64,000 nucleotides of DNA from Hemerocallis citrina (Eukaryota; Streptophyta; Magnoliopsida; Asparagales; Asphodelaceae): NCBI GenBank assembly GCA_017893485.1, contig CM030364.1, positions 39,349,825-39,413,824 of the forward strand, given 5' to 3'. Below the pieces are notes generated by a model, which saw only the letters and a list, made by a program, of their open reading frames with translations, had not been told where the DNA came from and did not search any database. Both the position numbers and the translations under genes were made by a program. Below, one piece after another: positions 34,832-46,622 of this stretch. Position 1 is the first letter of the stretch. Each line of letters begins with the position of its first letter.

Positions 34832-35097
34832 ATTCCATCCCTCTCTCGTTCGAATCAGACGCATTTCAATATCGTTTAGGAATTCTAGGGTTTTGAGGTC
34901 TGACGATGGGTGATGTTTGAGACTAGAGCTGCGAGAAGTGCCGATGAGTTATGACCTAATTTGGAGGAGAAGGAAGGATGAACATCGTCAAAGGCGTTGC
35001 TGATTTGCTCCGGCGAAGTACCGGCGGACAAGCCGGCGAAGGCGGTGGTTGGGGTCCGGGTGATAAAATTTTCCCCTACTGCGAGGATTCAGTTCAG
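34832..35097 (+). pseudogene. 5' UTR remainder and first coding exon of a BEACH-domain protein B-like gene
   Basis: The ATG at 34,978 gives MNIVKGVADLLRRSTGGQAG, matching my memory of the N-terminus of plant BEACH-domain protein B, a large WD40/BEACH membrane-traffic protein. After GPGDK an extra base in AAAATTTTC shifts frame; allowing for it, KFSPTARIQFR follows, as expected in the family. The exon ends at TTCAG with a GTATTT donor at 35,098. The promoter is 13.5 kb upstream across the gypsy insertion. No further exon is seen in the window, so this is either a gene fragment or the start of a gene with a huge TE-filled intron. Confidence 0.55.
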
Positions 35098-35619
35098 GTA
35101 TTTCAGAGATTTTGGAGTTTCTGCTGTAATATTAGAGTATGGCTTCAGTGTATGCAAATTATTTGTGATTGTGTTATTACGTGTTGAATATGAACAAGGA
35201 TGTAGACACCGATGAGAAGAATGCAAGTTGGAATTAAGAAAGAGCATATAGGTTTTGTGAAGCCCTCGGTTATTGATACTAGTGAGGCTGTGTTTAGGAA
35301 TGGAATTGGGTTGACCCAAGTTTATTTTTAAGTGGAGGTAGATAAACTTTGGTTAACTCATCTCTACCTCCCTCACTCGAAAACTTATCATAATTCTACT
35401 TATTGTAAGGTGTTTGGAAAGCTACTAAAGTTAACTAAATCCATAAATAAATTTTAAAAAAAAAAGAGAAAAAGAGAAAGAAAGATTGAATCTAACAATT
35501 AGACTAATGTTTGTTCTCTTATAACTGAGTGCCATTTTCAAAAAGCTAATTCCTTAAACGAGTAGTTGTACTGTTTCATTTAATGTGTATATTACCATTA
35601 GCAGCCTACCCCAACTATA
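35098..35619. other. Probable intron or flank after the BEACH-like exon
   Basis: AT-rich non-coding sequence; no second exon or splice acceptor context is identified. Confidence 0.4.
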
Positions 35620-35627
35620 TATCTATT

Positions 35628-35811
35628 CAGGGTTAGCCCCCACCTTGAGGTAGGTGAGGCAGCCGCCTCAAACCCCCAATTTTTTTTGCAATTTCAGGGG
35701 CCTCAAATTTGCATTCCCCTTATAAATATATGCACGCATTTTGTGCTTAAAAAATTATATTGTTATTAAGGCCTTCCGCCTCAGGCCCCCGGGAACTCAG
35801 GGCCGGCCCTG
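35628..35811. mobile_element. hAT MITE, 184 bp, 8-bp TSD
   Basis: The ends are CAGGGTTAGCC and the complement of CAGGGCCGGCCCTGAG. TATCTATT flanks both sides (35,620-35,627 and 35,812-35,819). The inner text GCCTCAAACCCCC and GCCTCAGGCCCCCGGG resembles the right end of the hAT-like remnant at 19.7 kb, a possible autonomous relative. Confidence 0.88.
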
Positions 35812-35819
35812 TATCTATT

Positions 35820-37135
35820 ACTAAGTTGTAGACTACGTTAATATCTGACACTTAGGAACATGTATACCATGTGCTTTGACTTTTTCAGTTTTTTGTTGGA
35901 TTTAGCTCCCTAGTTCCACTTGATCTCTTTCTTCTTTACTTTACACATTTCAATCACTTCAAAGTAATTATACACAGGACCTCTCTTTAGTTCTTCATTT
36001 TCTCCATCCAATTTAAGCAAAATTTTCCCCACTGAGTGGACCATGGCATCTGCAACATCCTCTTGGTGAAGAAGAAGATATTGGGCTCGATGACATATTA
36101 GATATATTTCAATATGCGATAATGCCGCGTCGAATGTATTTCTTTACTTACCGTATAATGTTATCCTTAAGATATATGGTGACTCTTTTATCCTGTTGTT
36201 TCAAGTAATGTCATATTAGCATCCGTAGTTGCAATCAATCACAAAATTGTTATCAATATATGAAACCAAGAAATTGTATATCTAACATGAGTAGTCAAGG
36301 TAATTTCTGAATGCGTCAAACTCCGATAATATTTGCATCACTGCATTTTAAGTAAATACTACAATGTACTCAGAATGCATGCAGAAAACTTATTCACTGA
36401 CATGCATGTCATCAATTTCCATATGTTTTAGTAATAATATCAATTTCCTATACAACTATTCGTAAATTAAAAGAGAACCAAATTATCCTACACAAAAGAA
36501 ATTTGTAGCAACCAAACCCAATTTTGTAATATCTGAATCAATCTAAGAAAGGGATAGCAAGGGGAAAGAGTTCCTCGTACTAGAAAGATGCAAGCAAAGT
36601 AGTGAATTTTTTTATAAAAAAAACTATACTTTATGTTAGCCCCCCTTATGAACGAAATGAATATTACACACTGATCATCTAGTTATTCAAGAGGTATATA
36701 AACTACCTTAAAAAAGTACAAAATACTATACATATTGAACTAAAATGTGACAATGTTGAAAACTGCTTGGGGGACTTCACATATTTTGAATAATGGAAAC
36801 ATGTAAAAATTTACTGAATTAGGTTTGAACAGATAATATGACCAATTTATATATGCCTCTTAACTAAACCATTTTCTCCATTGTACATTCATAGTAAGCA
36901 AAAAATTGGTAGTCAAATTCTCAAAGTAACATCCATAGTAAGCCAGAAATAGGTAGCGATATTCTCAGAAAGACCTGTCATGCAAAGTAACATCCTTACA
37001 TACCGTTCTCCCGAAACTATATTCACCAAAAGTTTGAAAGTATTATTATAGTCCCAAAATACTAAAACAAAAAAAATGCCATAAGTACACTACTACCTAG
37101 TTTTCCAAATCCTTCAACACCATTATATCAAAGTG
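35820..37135. other. AT-rich DNA without features
   Basis: No domain-bearing frame, no RNA gene and no terminal repeats are recognised. Confidence 0.5.
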
Positions 37136-37139
37136 ATTC

Positions 37140-37811
37140 CTTAACCAAGCCCTTTGCTTATGCTTAAACATTGACCAAAAAACTCACGATTATAACTATC
37201 TTTGAAGAAGGAATGAGCTTTCTCACCGTCATCTTCGTCAAATCTTTCAAATTCATCAAATACTTCCATGCATTTCTTGGTTGCGAACTCAAGAGAGAGA
37301 CCCCCCTTGGCTTTTCCATTTGTCTTTTCATATTGACCATATTAAACTCTACATGTAATCCCTTAGCTTTGAATTGAGCTTCGAAATAGCGGTTGGTCTC
37401 CTCTCTCTTGTAAGCAGAGTACTCCGACCTCCACACATCCCTCCTTCCTTTCTTATTTGGCTGACCATTAGCAGTTGCATTTTCAACATTTACTGGTCTT
37501 CGATCTTGTGAGAAAATGGGTGGCGTTGATTGAGTTGTAACTGGAGTCTTTGGCAACAAAACTTGACGAGATAGATCATTGGCGTAGTGTTGATACTCGG
37601 GCCAATATACGTCACTAAGCTCTTCATTATTAGTAGAGGGATTTTCTTCGAAAGCATGCATATCTTCAGTTGGTACTCGCGAATCATCTTCATCCTCAGC
37701 CTCTTCATTATTAGTATAGTCCTGAAGGCCATGAGAACGCTTGCCATCAACGTATCTTCCTAAAAAAACAAATACAAGAATCATTATTAATGAGGGACCA
37801 AAAATAGGCAT
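37140..37811 (-). pseudogene. SANT/Myb-like transposon-associated protein fragment
   Basis: The frame from about 37,755 has an acidic linker (NNEEAEDEDDSRVPTEDM) and a KKGRRDVWRSEYSAYKREE block. After a frame change near 37,260 it continues ATKKCMEVFDEFERFDEDDG and KAHSFFKDSYNREFFGQCL. This C-terminal helix pattern resembles plant L10-interacting Myb-like / PIF ORF1-type proteins, which bind DNA with a Harbinger transposase. The N-terminal SANT domain is missing. The assignment is tentative. Confidence 0.4.
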
Positions 37812-37984
37812 ATTGCCTAATACAAAAATTTGTCTATATGAAGTCTTTTTTCTGTACCTTCATACTAGTCTAAACAACCTTTGTAATGAATGAAAGCCTA
37901 AACCCTTCATTTTGTAAAATTCTATCATAGAAGCTAATACATGCTAAACACCAGATATTTTTAGCACTGGTATACTAACCATGG

Positions 37985-38602
37985 TTTTAAAGATCCACCG
38001 ATTTTGATTCGATTTGGCCAATTTGAATCGCTGTTCAAGGGGTTGCTCCGAAACAATCCCTTAATCTTGGGATCGGTGAGATAACTCGGGGATCGGCCAA
38101 GTTAGCAATTTGATCGGATGGATTGGCCCGATCCCAACCTGAAATCACCGATCCTATGATTAAAAAAATTTCAATTTTTGAATATTCTATTCATGTGGAT
38201 CCTCTTATCCGAGCAATGAAAATGTAATTGTGTAATGAACATTATTTCATGTCTAGCTTATATTTTGTTTTTTCCTTGTATGTATATAAAATTTGTATTG
38301 TTTAGTCTACCTATTTCTATTTTTCTAGTTTTATTCTACATTATTAATTCCTTGAAACTAATTAAAATATTCAAGTGTAATTAAACATATTAAATTTATA
38401 AAAAGAATTATTTAAATTCATCAATTCAATATAATTAATTAATTATTTTAAAATATAATTTAATTGTATTAACATATACGATATGTTTTTTGAAATTAAA
38501 AAAAAACTTGATACACCGATTTGATACTGCTGATTTGGCTGATATCGATCCCAATCCAAATATGTGGAAAAACCCGATTCCCAGTATTAAAACCTTGCTC
38601 CT
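37985..38602. mobile_element. Possible MITE with GGTTTTAA ends
   Basis: The left end GGTTTTAAAGATCCACCGAT and the right end (complement beginning GGTTTTAATACTGGG) are loosely inverted, and GATCGG/CCGATC text recurs inside. No target duplication is clear. Confidence 0.35.
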
Positions 38603-38695
38603 AAACTCAGTATTCCGCATATAGTTGTTAAGGTGTAAAGAGAGGACGCGGTAGTAGTCTAGCAGTAGGATGCAATATAATAAAGATTAGGAAAC

Positions 38696-39418
38696 GTAAC
38701 TGTTAGACCCTCATCCTTAGCACAACTTCGGAGTTTTGGTCTATCAGTAGGGTCTTTCACATGGTATCAGAGCAACCCTGGTTTGAATCCCACTGGTCAC
38801 GCAATTTAAATGCAGATTTAGAAAAAATACCGGTGCGTATAGTCCAGGTCTTGGTCCACAAAGATGACCCTCAACCTGCAGGGGAAATGTTAGAGTATAA
38901 ATATTAAACCCTCACCCTTACCACAACTTTGAAGTTTTGGTTTATCAGTAGAGTCTGTAACACCCCGTACGTAACACCCCGTACTTAAAGAGTGTATATA
39001 TATAATATTATATGGAAATATATAATATATGCATATATATAATAATAATGTGAGTGGTTGGTTGGCCTATAGGAGATTCTATTGGTTATGGATTAATTGG
39101 ATTAATGAAGGACCCTATAGAAGTGGTCTATGGGGCTTAGGAAAATGTTGCATTAAATGGAAGAAGAGAAGAAAGGAAATGGTTGTGTGCACTTGGGCGT
39201 GGGTTGGGTTAGTCCCACATCGTTGGTGGAGGCGAGAGAGTGAGAGAATATATTAGGTTGCTAATGATCAAGAGGTACCTAATGGCTATAGCCCCTTTTG
39301 TGAAGCACGCCTATGGTGGGCAGTTGTTAGAATTCTATTTGTTTGCGTATTGCGCGCACGTGTAGCCGCGTGCGCAGCTGAGCGAGGCCCGGGGCGTTAC
39401 AGAGTCTTTCACAGTAAC
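38696..39418 (+). mobile_element. TRIM (SMART-like) with a solo LTR nested in its right LTR
   Basis: The left LTR (38,701-38,761) is followed at once by TGGTATCAGAGC (38,762-38,773). The internal region ends CTGCAGGGGAAA before the right LTR starting at 38,888. The right LTR resumes after the nested insertion and ends TTTCACA at 39,413. GTAAC flanks both ends. The left LTR lacks 14 bp present in the right. There is no coding capacity; without the insert the element is about 260 bp. Confidence 0.85.
38956..39401. mobile_element. Solo LTR, 446 bp, 5-bp TSD
   Basis: It begins TGTAACACCCCG and ends CGGGGCGTTACA, flanked by GAGTC at 38,951-38,955 and 39,402-39,406. TG...CA ends with a 5-bp duplication indicate an LTR left by recombination. 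It sits in the right LTR of the TRIM, so it is younger. Confidence 0.82.
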
Positions 39419-40194
39419 AAATAAATTATTAATAACAATGCACGACTTAGTTGAGAACCTCATAATCGCACCATCCAACAAATCTTTTGTATACCACTTT
39501 AAAACTGGCCACAACTTTCCTCACAGCTCCCCAGAATGAAGTAGATCGAAGAAGGACCTTTCCTTGGAATCCCATTGCTTCCTTCTCTTAAAAGCCTATC
39601 TTTAACCATTGTAATCCAACTAAGATAATCAATTCTTCATGTAGACCACCACTGTAATGCCTCGAATTCCAAACACAGGTAATTCGTAGCAAAACATGAT
39701 CTTTTACTTCAAATCCGTCAAAATTACAAGGAATTTAAAACTTTTTGATTACAACATGTTCTTTACAACAGTACAGCTGAATTAAAATGAATACAATACA
39801 ATTTACAATAATAGGAATTCTTTAATCTTGTGACATCTCATCATACTGACTTAAAGTCCATGCCAAGTCCAATCATGTAACTAGAAAACCATGGGCACGT
39901 CAGTTGCATACAACTGACGCAATGCTATAATACAGCGATCTCATTATCTTAACAATCACAAACTTGAATGCAGAAAGATAAAATGTGACTATCCTAAACA
40001 TGTCAGCGTATGAAATGAACTTAATGCCTAATGCAGACTTTACACTATGATGACACTAATGCATACTTGTTCGGATTTTATGCATCCCATACTACATAGG
40101 TCTGAGGGCAAGCACTTACGTACTCCACATTATAGGGTTAAATCCCTCGCCATGCAACCTACTACTATGACTACTACATGATTTTAACACTTTG

Positions 40195-40485
40195 CAAGTA
40201 TTGGTTTTCGTCCCGGAATACTGGAGATCAATCCCGCTCTGTGGATCATTCTGTGGCCTAATTCATCCATCGTCCCGGAATACTGGGAATTATCTTGCTC
40301 CGCGAGTCATCCTGAAACCCTCATCGCACAAATGCCCCATGAGCGTCGCTCGTCCAGGAATACTGGAGATCAATCCCACTCCGTAAATCATTCTGTGGCC
40401 TATTTCATCCATCGTCCCAGAATACTGGGGATTGTCTCACTTTGCGGATCATCCTGGAGTCCATAACTCACGTTTGCTCTTGTTT
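40195..40485. repeat. Tandem repeat in LTR (CCCGGAATACTGG units)
   Basis: Four units of about 64-75 bp are arranged as two higher-order pairs, each with a TCGTCCCGGAATACTGG start and ATCATTCTG or GTCATCCTG. The same block recurs at 45,470-45,725 and 61,795-62,050. Confidence 0.75.
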
Positions 40486-41317
40486 CATCATATCTCCAAC
40501 TAGGTGCATGTTCTTAAGTTTAAATTATAGTTTTTAAGACCTAGAGCTCGCTTACCCACCAGGCTTAAACAAAAACACTGAGAAAGTTAGGCCACACTAG
40601 CCACTCCTCAAGAGAAAGTCAACCCACACCGGTTACTTCTCAAATTCCATATATCACAACTGCTGGTATTCTGGGTCCCGCTCACTTTAGAACAAACAAC
40701 CATCTCTAAAGAGACCACATAGGTTACATCTAACCTCATCATAGAAAACTCATTCATTATTCATAATTTCTTCTTTATTCATTTTCCTTAGGTTTATCAA
40801 CCATGAAGTAACCAACTTCAACGTTCAATGACGATTGAATCAGTTAAAATCCTTGTAGACAACCCCAAACTACTTACTTTAACAATATTCAATGCCTTTT
40901 CAGTTAATTGAACCTTGTCGTGCATTTCTATATTACAAATACATTTCTTAATGCAAAATTCTTTAAGTTTAAAACGACCAGAAATTCCATATTTCAATCC
41001 ATAATTATATTTTTATTCCATTATAACCCATCTCAACCATTTGCTTAATTCAATGGATTAATGTCCATGTAATTTTACAAAGATGAGTCTAAATTTGTAT
41101 TCTACTTTTAATTCTCTTTAGTCATGCACAATCCCCTTTTAATTTGAATTCAAAAGTTCCTCTAATGCATTATTTAATGTGAATATCACCTCTAATTCCC
41201 AAAAATATGTCTTAAAAATAGCGTGGAATTATTTCTAAGATTTTAATAATATTTTAGAATATTATTACATTTTTTACCAAAATTTGAAAACATGAAAAAC
41301 CCCTTAAAATAAATGTA

Positions 41318-41391
41318 TGGCCGGACTCGAACTCGAGACCAGCAGCGAGCTAAACCGCAAGCCCCAACCACTAGGCCAACTCGCGGCTGTT
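41318..41391 (-). other. tRNA-like sequence inside the long LTR
   Basis: On the minus strand it has a box A-like TGGCCTAGTGGTTGGGG and a box B-like GAGTTCGAGTCC at tRNA spacing. The acceptor arms do not pair and no CCA-side stem is convincing, so I do not call a tRNA gene. A second box B-like GGGTTCGAGTC lies near 41,482-41,492. Confidence 0.35.
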
Positions 41392-44300
41392 GAAAGAGAA
41401 CCCCTTCAGTTCTATGTATACTGCTCCTACTGTTAATCTATAAAAATCAAAATTTGGAAAAAGACAGAGCCTCTCAAGACTCGAACCCATGACCCATGCC
41501 AAGACCCAGTACACAGCGCCCTAGACTCACGCCAAGACCCAGTACACCCAAAGTCATTCTTTGAATATATATGGATTAAAATCCTTTTATCTCGATTCTC
41601 TATTTCCACATCTTCTTTAACAAATTTGATTTCTAATGTGCTTTGTATTATTATCTCTAATCACTTCCAAAATTGAATACTCCCAAATTTTTATGTATTT
41701 GCACGAAGATAAAATCTTATACTTATTTATTCTCTAAATATAATGAAATCTAACTCCCAATTTGTATGATTTGATCATATTTCTACAATTTAAATTGTAT
41801 AAATTTTTTCCCATCGTCCAACTAGATTCTTGAGAAATATTACACTATTATAATGCATATAGGAAATTTAATACCGATGGGTTCCTTTTATAAAATTTTC
41901 ATCATCTATGAATTTATAAAAACTCCTACACATACATTAATCCAATTTGTCTACTACTTGATTAATTTAGCATGTACTAATTAGATTTCTAGGGGATCTC
42001 TCTCCACATAAAACTCAGTAATTACTACTTTCACTTCTATTAACTAACATGAACATTTGTTAACATATTGGAAGTCAAAAGCATCTACTCAATCGCACAT
42101 TAATTATACTAATAATGCACAATCTACATTCTAGATTACTTGTACATTCAACACATCAAACTAAATTTAGCAACTACTCGTGGTAAAATTAAGCACACAC
42201 AATTTACAAAATTAGAAGGTAATGAGAACACCCACCTCTTTCTTGATGCAATTAGTAAGTATAACTCCTAGAAGAATGCTCCAAAGCTCCAAGCTCCCAC
42301 AAAGAAAACCTCGGCCTAGCTCCTCTTAGCACAACCTGCAAGCCACCCTCTTTCTTTCTCTTGTTATTTTTGTTTAGAGTTTGTGTGTTGTTCATGACAA
42401 AAGTATGGACTATTTATAGGAGAAATTAGTGGTTGAGATGGCTCCTCACTACCCAAAATAACTCCCCACTCTCACACAACTCACCCCACACTCTCCTCAC
42501 TCTCCATTATATGCCGGCTACCCCTCTCATCTGCACAAGCACGTGCAAGTGTATCAAATGTGCACACCCTTCTCATACAATTTTATTATTTGTTTTTATT
42601 AAGTTAGATGTATGTGTTTGTTACACATGAAAAATGTACTAGATTTCAAATGTACATTTATGGGGAAAAATAATCATGGCTTTAAATTTTGTAATTAATT
42701 TTAGTAGGCTACGAAAATGGATTTAGGCCTAATGGATTTAATTAGAAAATGAGAAGAAAAATTTCCATGACTCAAGAAAATTTTAGGGACCAACATGTGC
42801 ACTGCAAATACGCGTGTTGCACGTATCAATACAAAATAAATTTGAGAGAACGAAAAACAGTCAAAATATAAAATACGTAGAACATGTATATTAATAATAT
42901 TACGGATAATTCATGTAACGGTAAAACATACATAATCGATACGTGTATTGAAAGCACGTGCAATACACGTAAAAACACAAAAAAAATAGAATTTATACTT
43001 GAGTTGGCTCAAAATAGGTTAAAAATGAATTTTGAGACGACGAAAAATACATAATTAATCAAAATACAAAAATATATAGGATATTTATATTAAAATGTGT
43101 TACGGATATTACCCGTATCGGTACAAAATATATGTGCGTATCGGTACAAAATATATATGGGCAAAATTGTCATAACTCAATTTTGCGGGGTGTTACACTC
43201 TCCCCCCTTAGAGTAGTTCTAACCTCAGAACTTACTAGGGTATCATGTACACAACAAAGAAAAATCATTATTGTATATATAAAAACTGACAATACCAAGA
43301 AAATAATTGTAGTATAAAAATATGTAATGTGGAAAACAAAGCAGACTCATGTAAGGAAACTAGGAGTATCAAAGTGAATAAGAACGAAACACGAAAGTAT
43401 TAGAAAAACAACGGGGTACATTGAAAAGAGAAAAGAGAAGCATAATAAGATAGATGCTTAAAAATAAGTATAGCAACAAAATAATAAAAGTAGTAATAAG
43501 TAGTATGAAACAAAATAAAATGGAAGTATGGAAATAAATAAGAAAGGAAAGAAAAGTGTAAGTGTAAGAATAAAGGCATTGGAATAGATAGATTATATAA
43601 TGCAGTAGGAAAAATTTAAAAATAGATCAAGAGCGCAAAGGAATATTAGGTGGCTAAAAGAAATGATAATAAAGAGAGCAGTATGATAACAAAATATCGA
43701 GACATAAAACAAACCGATAAATAATTGAGAAGATCATAATAATTTAAAAGGTAGTTAGCAGTAACTAATACGAATTTGAATTTTTTTTATGGAAAGAGAA
43801 GTTAATTGAAGGAAAACGGGAAGGATAAAATGGTCAAAAATATAAACTAAACTAGTAGTATATACTACGAAATAGAAATGAAGTAGCAGTTTAAGAGAAA
43901 ACTATTGCATAAAAAGCTTGAAAAATATACGAGCATGGAATTTAGTTAAAGTATAAACAATATAAGATAAAAGTAATTTTTGTATATCAAGTTAATATCG
44001 TAAAAATAATTCGTAAAGTAAATACAATAACTATTTACGATTTAAAAATTAGATATATAGAATACTGGTTGGTATATATCAAAATATTTTCAAATTGTCA
44101 AGTAGAGCAAGAAACTAGCATATAGTATTATAATTAATCGTAAAGGCAACAATATTATAAATATGAAATCTATAAGCAATCGGGGAAACAAAAAAAGTAA
44201 GAGTAACAAGACATTATTGAAATAATATATAATATTAATTTCATAGAAATAAAATGTAAATAGTAAATAACAGTATAAATAAAAATCATATTATATGAGT

Positions 44301-44571
44301 AACAAACATATCGAAGATCGGTTAGCAATGAAATATTAAAATGGAATTGTATAAATATACAGAAGTAATAAAATAATTAATAGTAACTAGTAATATAGAT
44401 TGAAAAAAATAATAATAACACATATGATAGATGTAGAAGCAAAAAAGGTATTTAATTAAATGTGCATATAAGTATATCTGTATTATAAATAATAAAGTTG
44501 AAGTAGTATAAGCTTAGTTGTAAAAGATTATAAAATGGTATAAATTAGTACAAAAATTAAATAGTGGTAAG

Positions 44572-44573
<2 letters not shown>

Positions 44574-44627
<54 letters not shown>
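44574..44627. repeat. (TA)n microsatellite
   Basis: A pure TA run of about 54 bp; the duplicate copy at 60,886-60,955 is longer and has one interruption. Confidence 0.9.
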
Positions 44628-44632
<5 letters not shown>

Positions 44633-44639
44633 TGGGGTT

Positions 44640-44891
44640 TATTAAAGTAGAAAATCTCTTTTGTTGTGGGTTCGCCTCGTTGGTGTCCAACTGCAAGCTT
44701 GCCTCCTTGACATCAAGTTGTAGATTTGCTTCCACGACATCTGGTTGCAGGTTGCCTTCTGGACATTTGGTTGCATATTTTGCCTTCCCGACATCCAGTT
44801 GCAGTTTTCCTCCATTGATGTCTAGTTGCATATTTGCCCTCTCGACATCAGGTTGCACCAAAATGCTGATTGGAATGATGTAATCTTCCAT
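44640..44891 (-). repeat. 33-bp tandem repeat encoding an 11-residue LQLD repeat
   Basis: The minus frame starts MEDYIIPISILVQPDV and then repeats units such as ERANMQLDING, EANLQLDVK and EASLQLDTN, about six times. The plus strand is also open. The frame stays open in the duplicate at 60,958-61,217. There is no known domain. It could be a minisatellite or a relic of a repeat-rich element protein. Confidence 0.5.
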
Positions 44892-45261
44892 ATGTACTTG
44901 GATATTAGATGTTTAATGAAGTATGATGTTAAGTTTTTGAAATAGATGTAAAAGTTGGGATAGTAAGAGAAGGAAATGAAGTAGAAAATTACAACAATAA
45001 AATATTAAAATAGAAATATATATATTATAAATATCGAATATATAAAATTAGTAGTTTTGAAAATGATTTATAACATTAAGACAAAATAGAATAAAGTATA
45101 TGCAAGAGCTTAAATACAAATGAGAACATTAATTATGTAGTGTAGTAAATTAGGATAATAAACATAAATAATTATATATATATAAATATAAATATGTAGT
45201 AATTAGACAAGTGTAAAATGATATGTATAGTAAGTATGTTGAAATATATGGTATATATGGA

Positions 45262-45919
45262 AATCAGTGTATGAAATGAACTTAATGCCAAATGCAGACT
45301 TTACACTACGATGACACTAATGCATATTTGTTCGGATTCTACACATCCCATACTACATAGGTCCGAGGGCAAGCACTTACGTACTCCACATTATAGGGTT
45401 AAATCCCTCGCCATGCTACCTACTACTATGACCACTGCAAGATTTATACACTACAAGTATTGGATTTCGCCCCGGAATATTTGAGATTAATCCCACTCCG
45501 TGGATCATTCTGTGGCTTATTTCATCCACCGTCCTTGAATACTGGGGATTATCTCGCTCCGCGAGTCATCCTGGAACCCTCATCGCACAAATGCCCAATG
45601 AGCGTCGCTCTTGTCCCGGAATACTGGAGATTAATCCCGCTCTATGGATCATTCTGTGACCTATTTCATCCATCGTCCCAGTATATTGGGGATTGTCTCA
45701 CTTTGCGGATCATCCTGGAGTTCATAACTCATGTTTGCTATTGTTTCATCATATATCTAACTAGGTGCCTGTTCTTAAGTTTAAATTGTATTTATTAAGA
45801 CCTAGAGCTCGCTTACCCCTCCGGGCTTAAACAAAAACACTGAGAAAGTTACCCCACATTGGCCATTCAAGAGAAAGTCAATCCACATTGGTTACTTCTC
45901 AAATTCCATATATCACAAC
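45262..45919 (-). repeat. Interior fragment of the 3.5 kb LTR family
   Basis: Similarity to 40,003-40,655 starts at TATGAAATGAACTTAATGCC and ends at ATATCACAACT, where a second LTR begins. It includes the tandem CCCGGAATA block. Confidence 0.7.
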
Positions 45920-46139
45920 TGTAGCGCCCCGAGATCCACATATAGGAAACTCGTGACACAACCCAAGATCATTGCTTCAAATGAGTACATAATACAGAAA
46001 AGAAATTGCAGGAAATTTAAAACTTACATTGTTCAGAATTTTTTTTACTTTTCACTTGGAATACTCCACGGCCCAAAACTCTTTTGTTCCCATGATCAAT
46101 TCCTACAATCCAACTGTGGGCACGTCAGTTGAATACAAC

Positions 46140-46622
46140 CTATGAAGCACGAATACGGGTACGGGGTGCGGGTACGACACGACACGGATACGGGAATGCG
46201 TGATTTTATAAAAAAGTAGGATACAGGTGCGTTGTGGGTACGTTAAATATAAAATAATTTATATTATATTATAGATACAAAAAAAAATTTCTTCTTAAAA
46301 ATGCAAACATTTAAACCATTTCATAGAGCTATAAGAATACATTATAATTATGAGCATTTTAGAAAAGAAATGATAATCTAACTATCAAATCTTTGGGTAG
46401 TCTTGTTTTGTGTTTGAGCATAATTGTAAACAAAAAACTTTTGAAATTACTCTAGGACCTCATGCATTTATCTAAATATAATTGTGTCTAAAGTTTGTGA
46501 AAAATGCAGTTAAAAAATTGGGTGCTCCTTGGGTATGCACCCGGGAGTACCCAAGGAGTATCGGCATCCGATACGCACCCGATACGGGTACGTCGACCAT
46601 TTGGAAGCATCCGTGCTTCCTA
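46140..46622. mobile_element. Mutator-type MITE with 9-bp TSD (copy 1)
   Basis: The ends are CTATGAAGCACGAATACG and the complement of TAGGAAGCACGGATGC. GAATACAAC flanks both sides (46,131-46,139 and 46,623-46,631). GGGTACG text is repeated near both ends. The empty-site sequence can be seen in the related LTR at about 39,905. Confidence 0.78.

Larger units (their letters stand above)
39653..43197 (-). repeat. Long gypsy-type 3' LTR (about 3.5 kb)
   Basis: On the minus strand it starts TGTAACACCCCGC right after the purine tract TAAGGGGGGAGAG (43,198-43,210) and ends CGAGGCATTACA. A TATA box (CTATAAATAGTCC, near 42,410) is present on the minus strand. It contains a 64-75 bp tandem block at 40,200-40,480 and two tRNA-like stretches. 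No partner LTR with the same ends is in the window; 45,262-45,919 resembles its interior. No genes. Confidence 0.6.
43198..45261. other. Non-coding AT-rich interior of a gypsy-derived (LARD-like) element
   Basis: After the purine tract complement the sequence is very AT-rich with short repeats and no gag or pol. It contains the AT microsatellite and a minisatellite-like ORF described separately. Confidence 0.45.

Noticed and set aside
35487..35510. TCTAACAATTAG as the missing outer end and TSD of the copia element
   Set aside because: Only the last bases match the LTR end; the real 5' LTR ends at 32,685.
41318..41391. A functional tRNA gene
   Set aside because: Acceptor arms do not pair and no plausible anticodon arm is formed.
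45460..45798. 112-residue plus-strand frame, conserved at 61,786
   Set aside because: It is a translation of the tandem CCCGGAATACTGG repeat in an LTR; the corresponding region at 40.2 kb is not open throughout.
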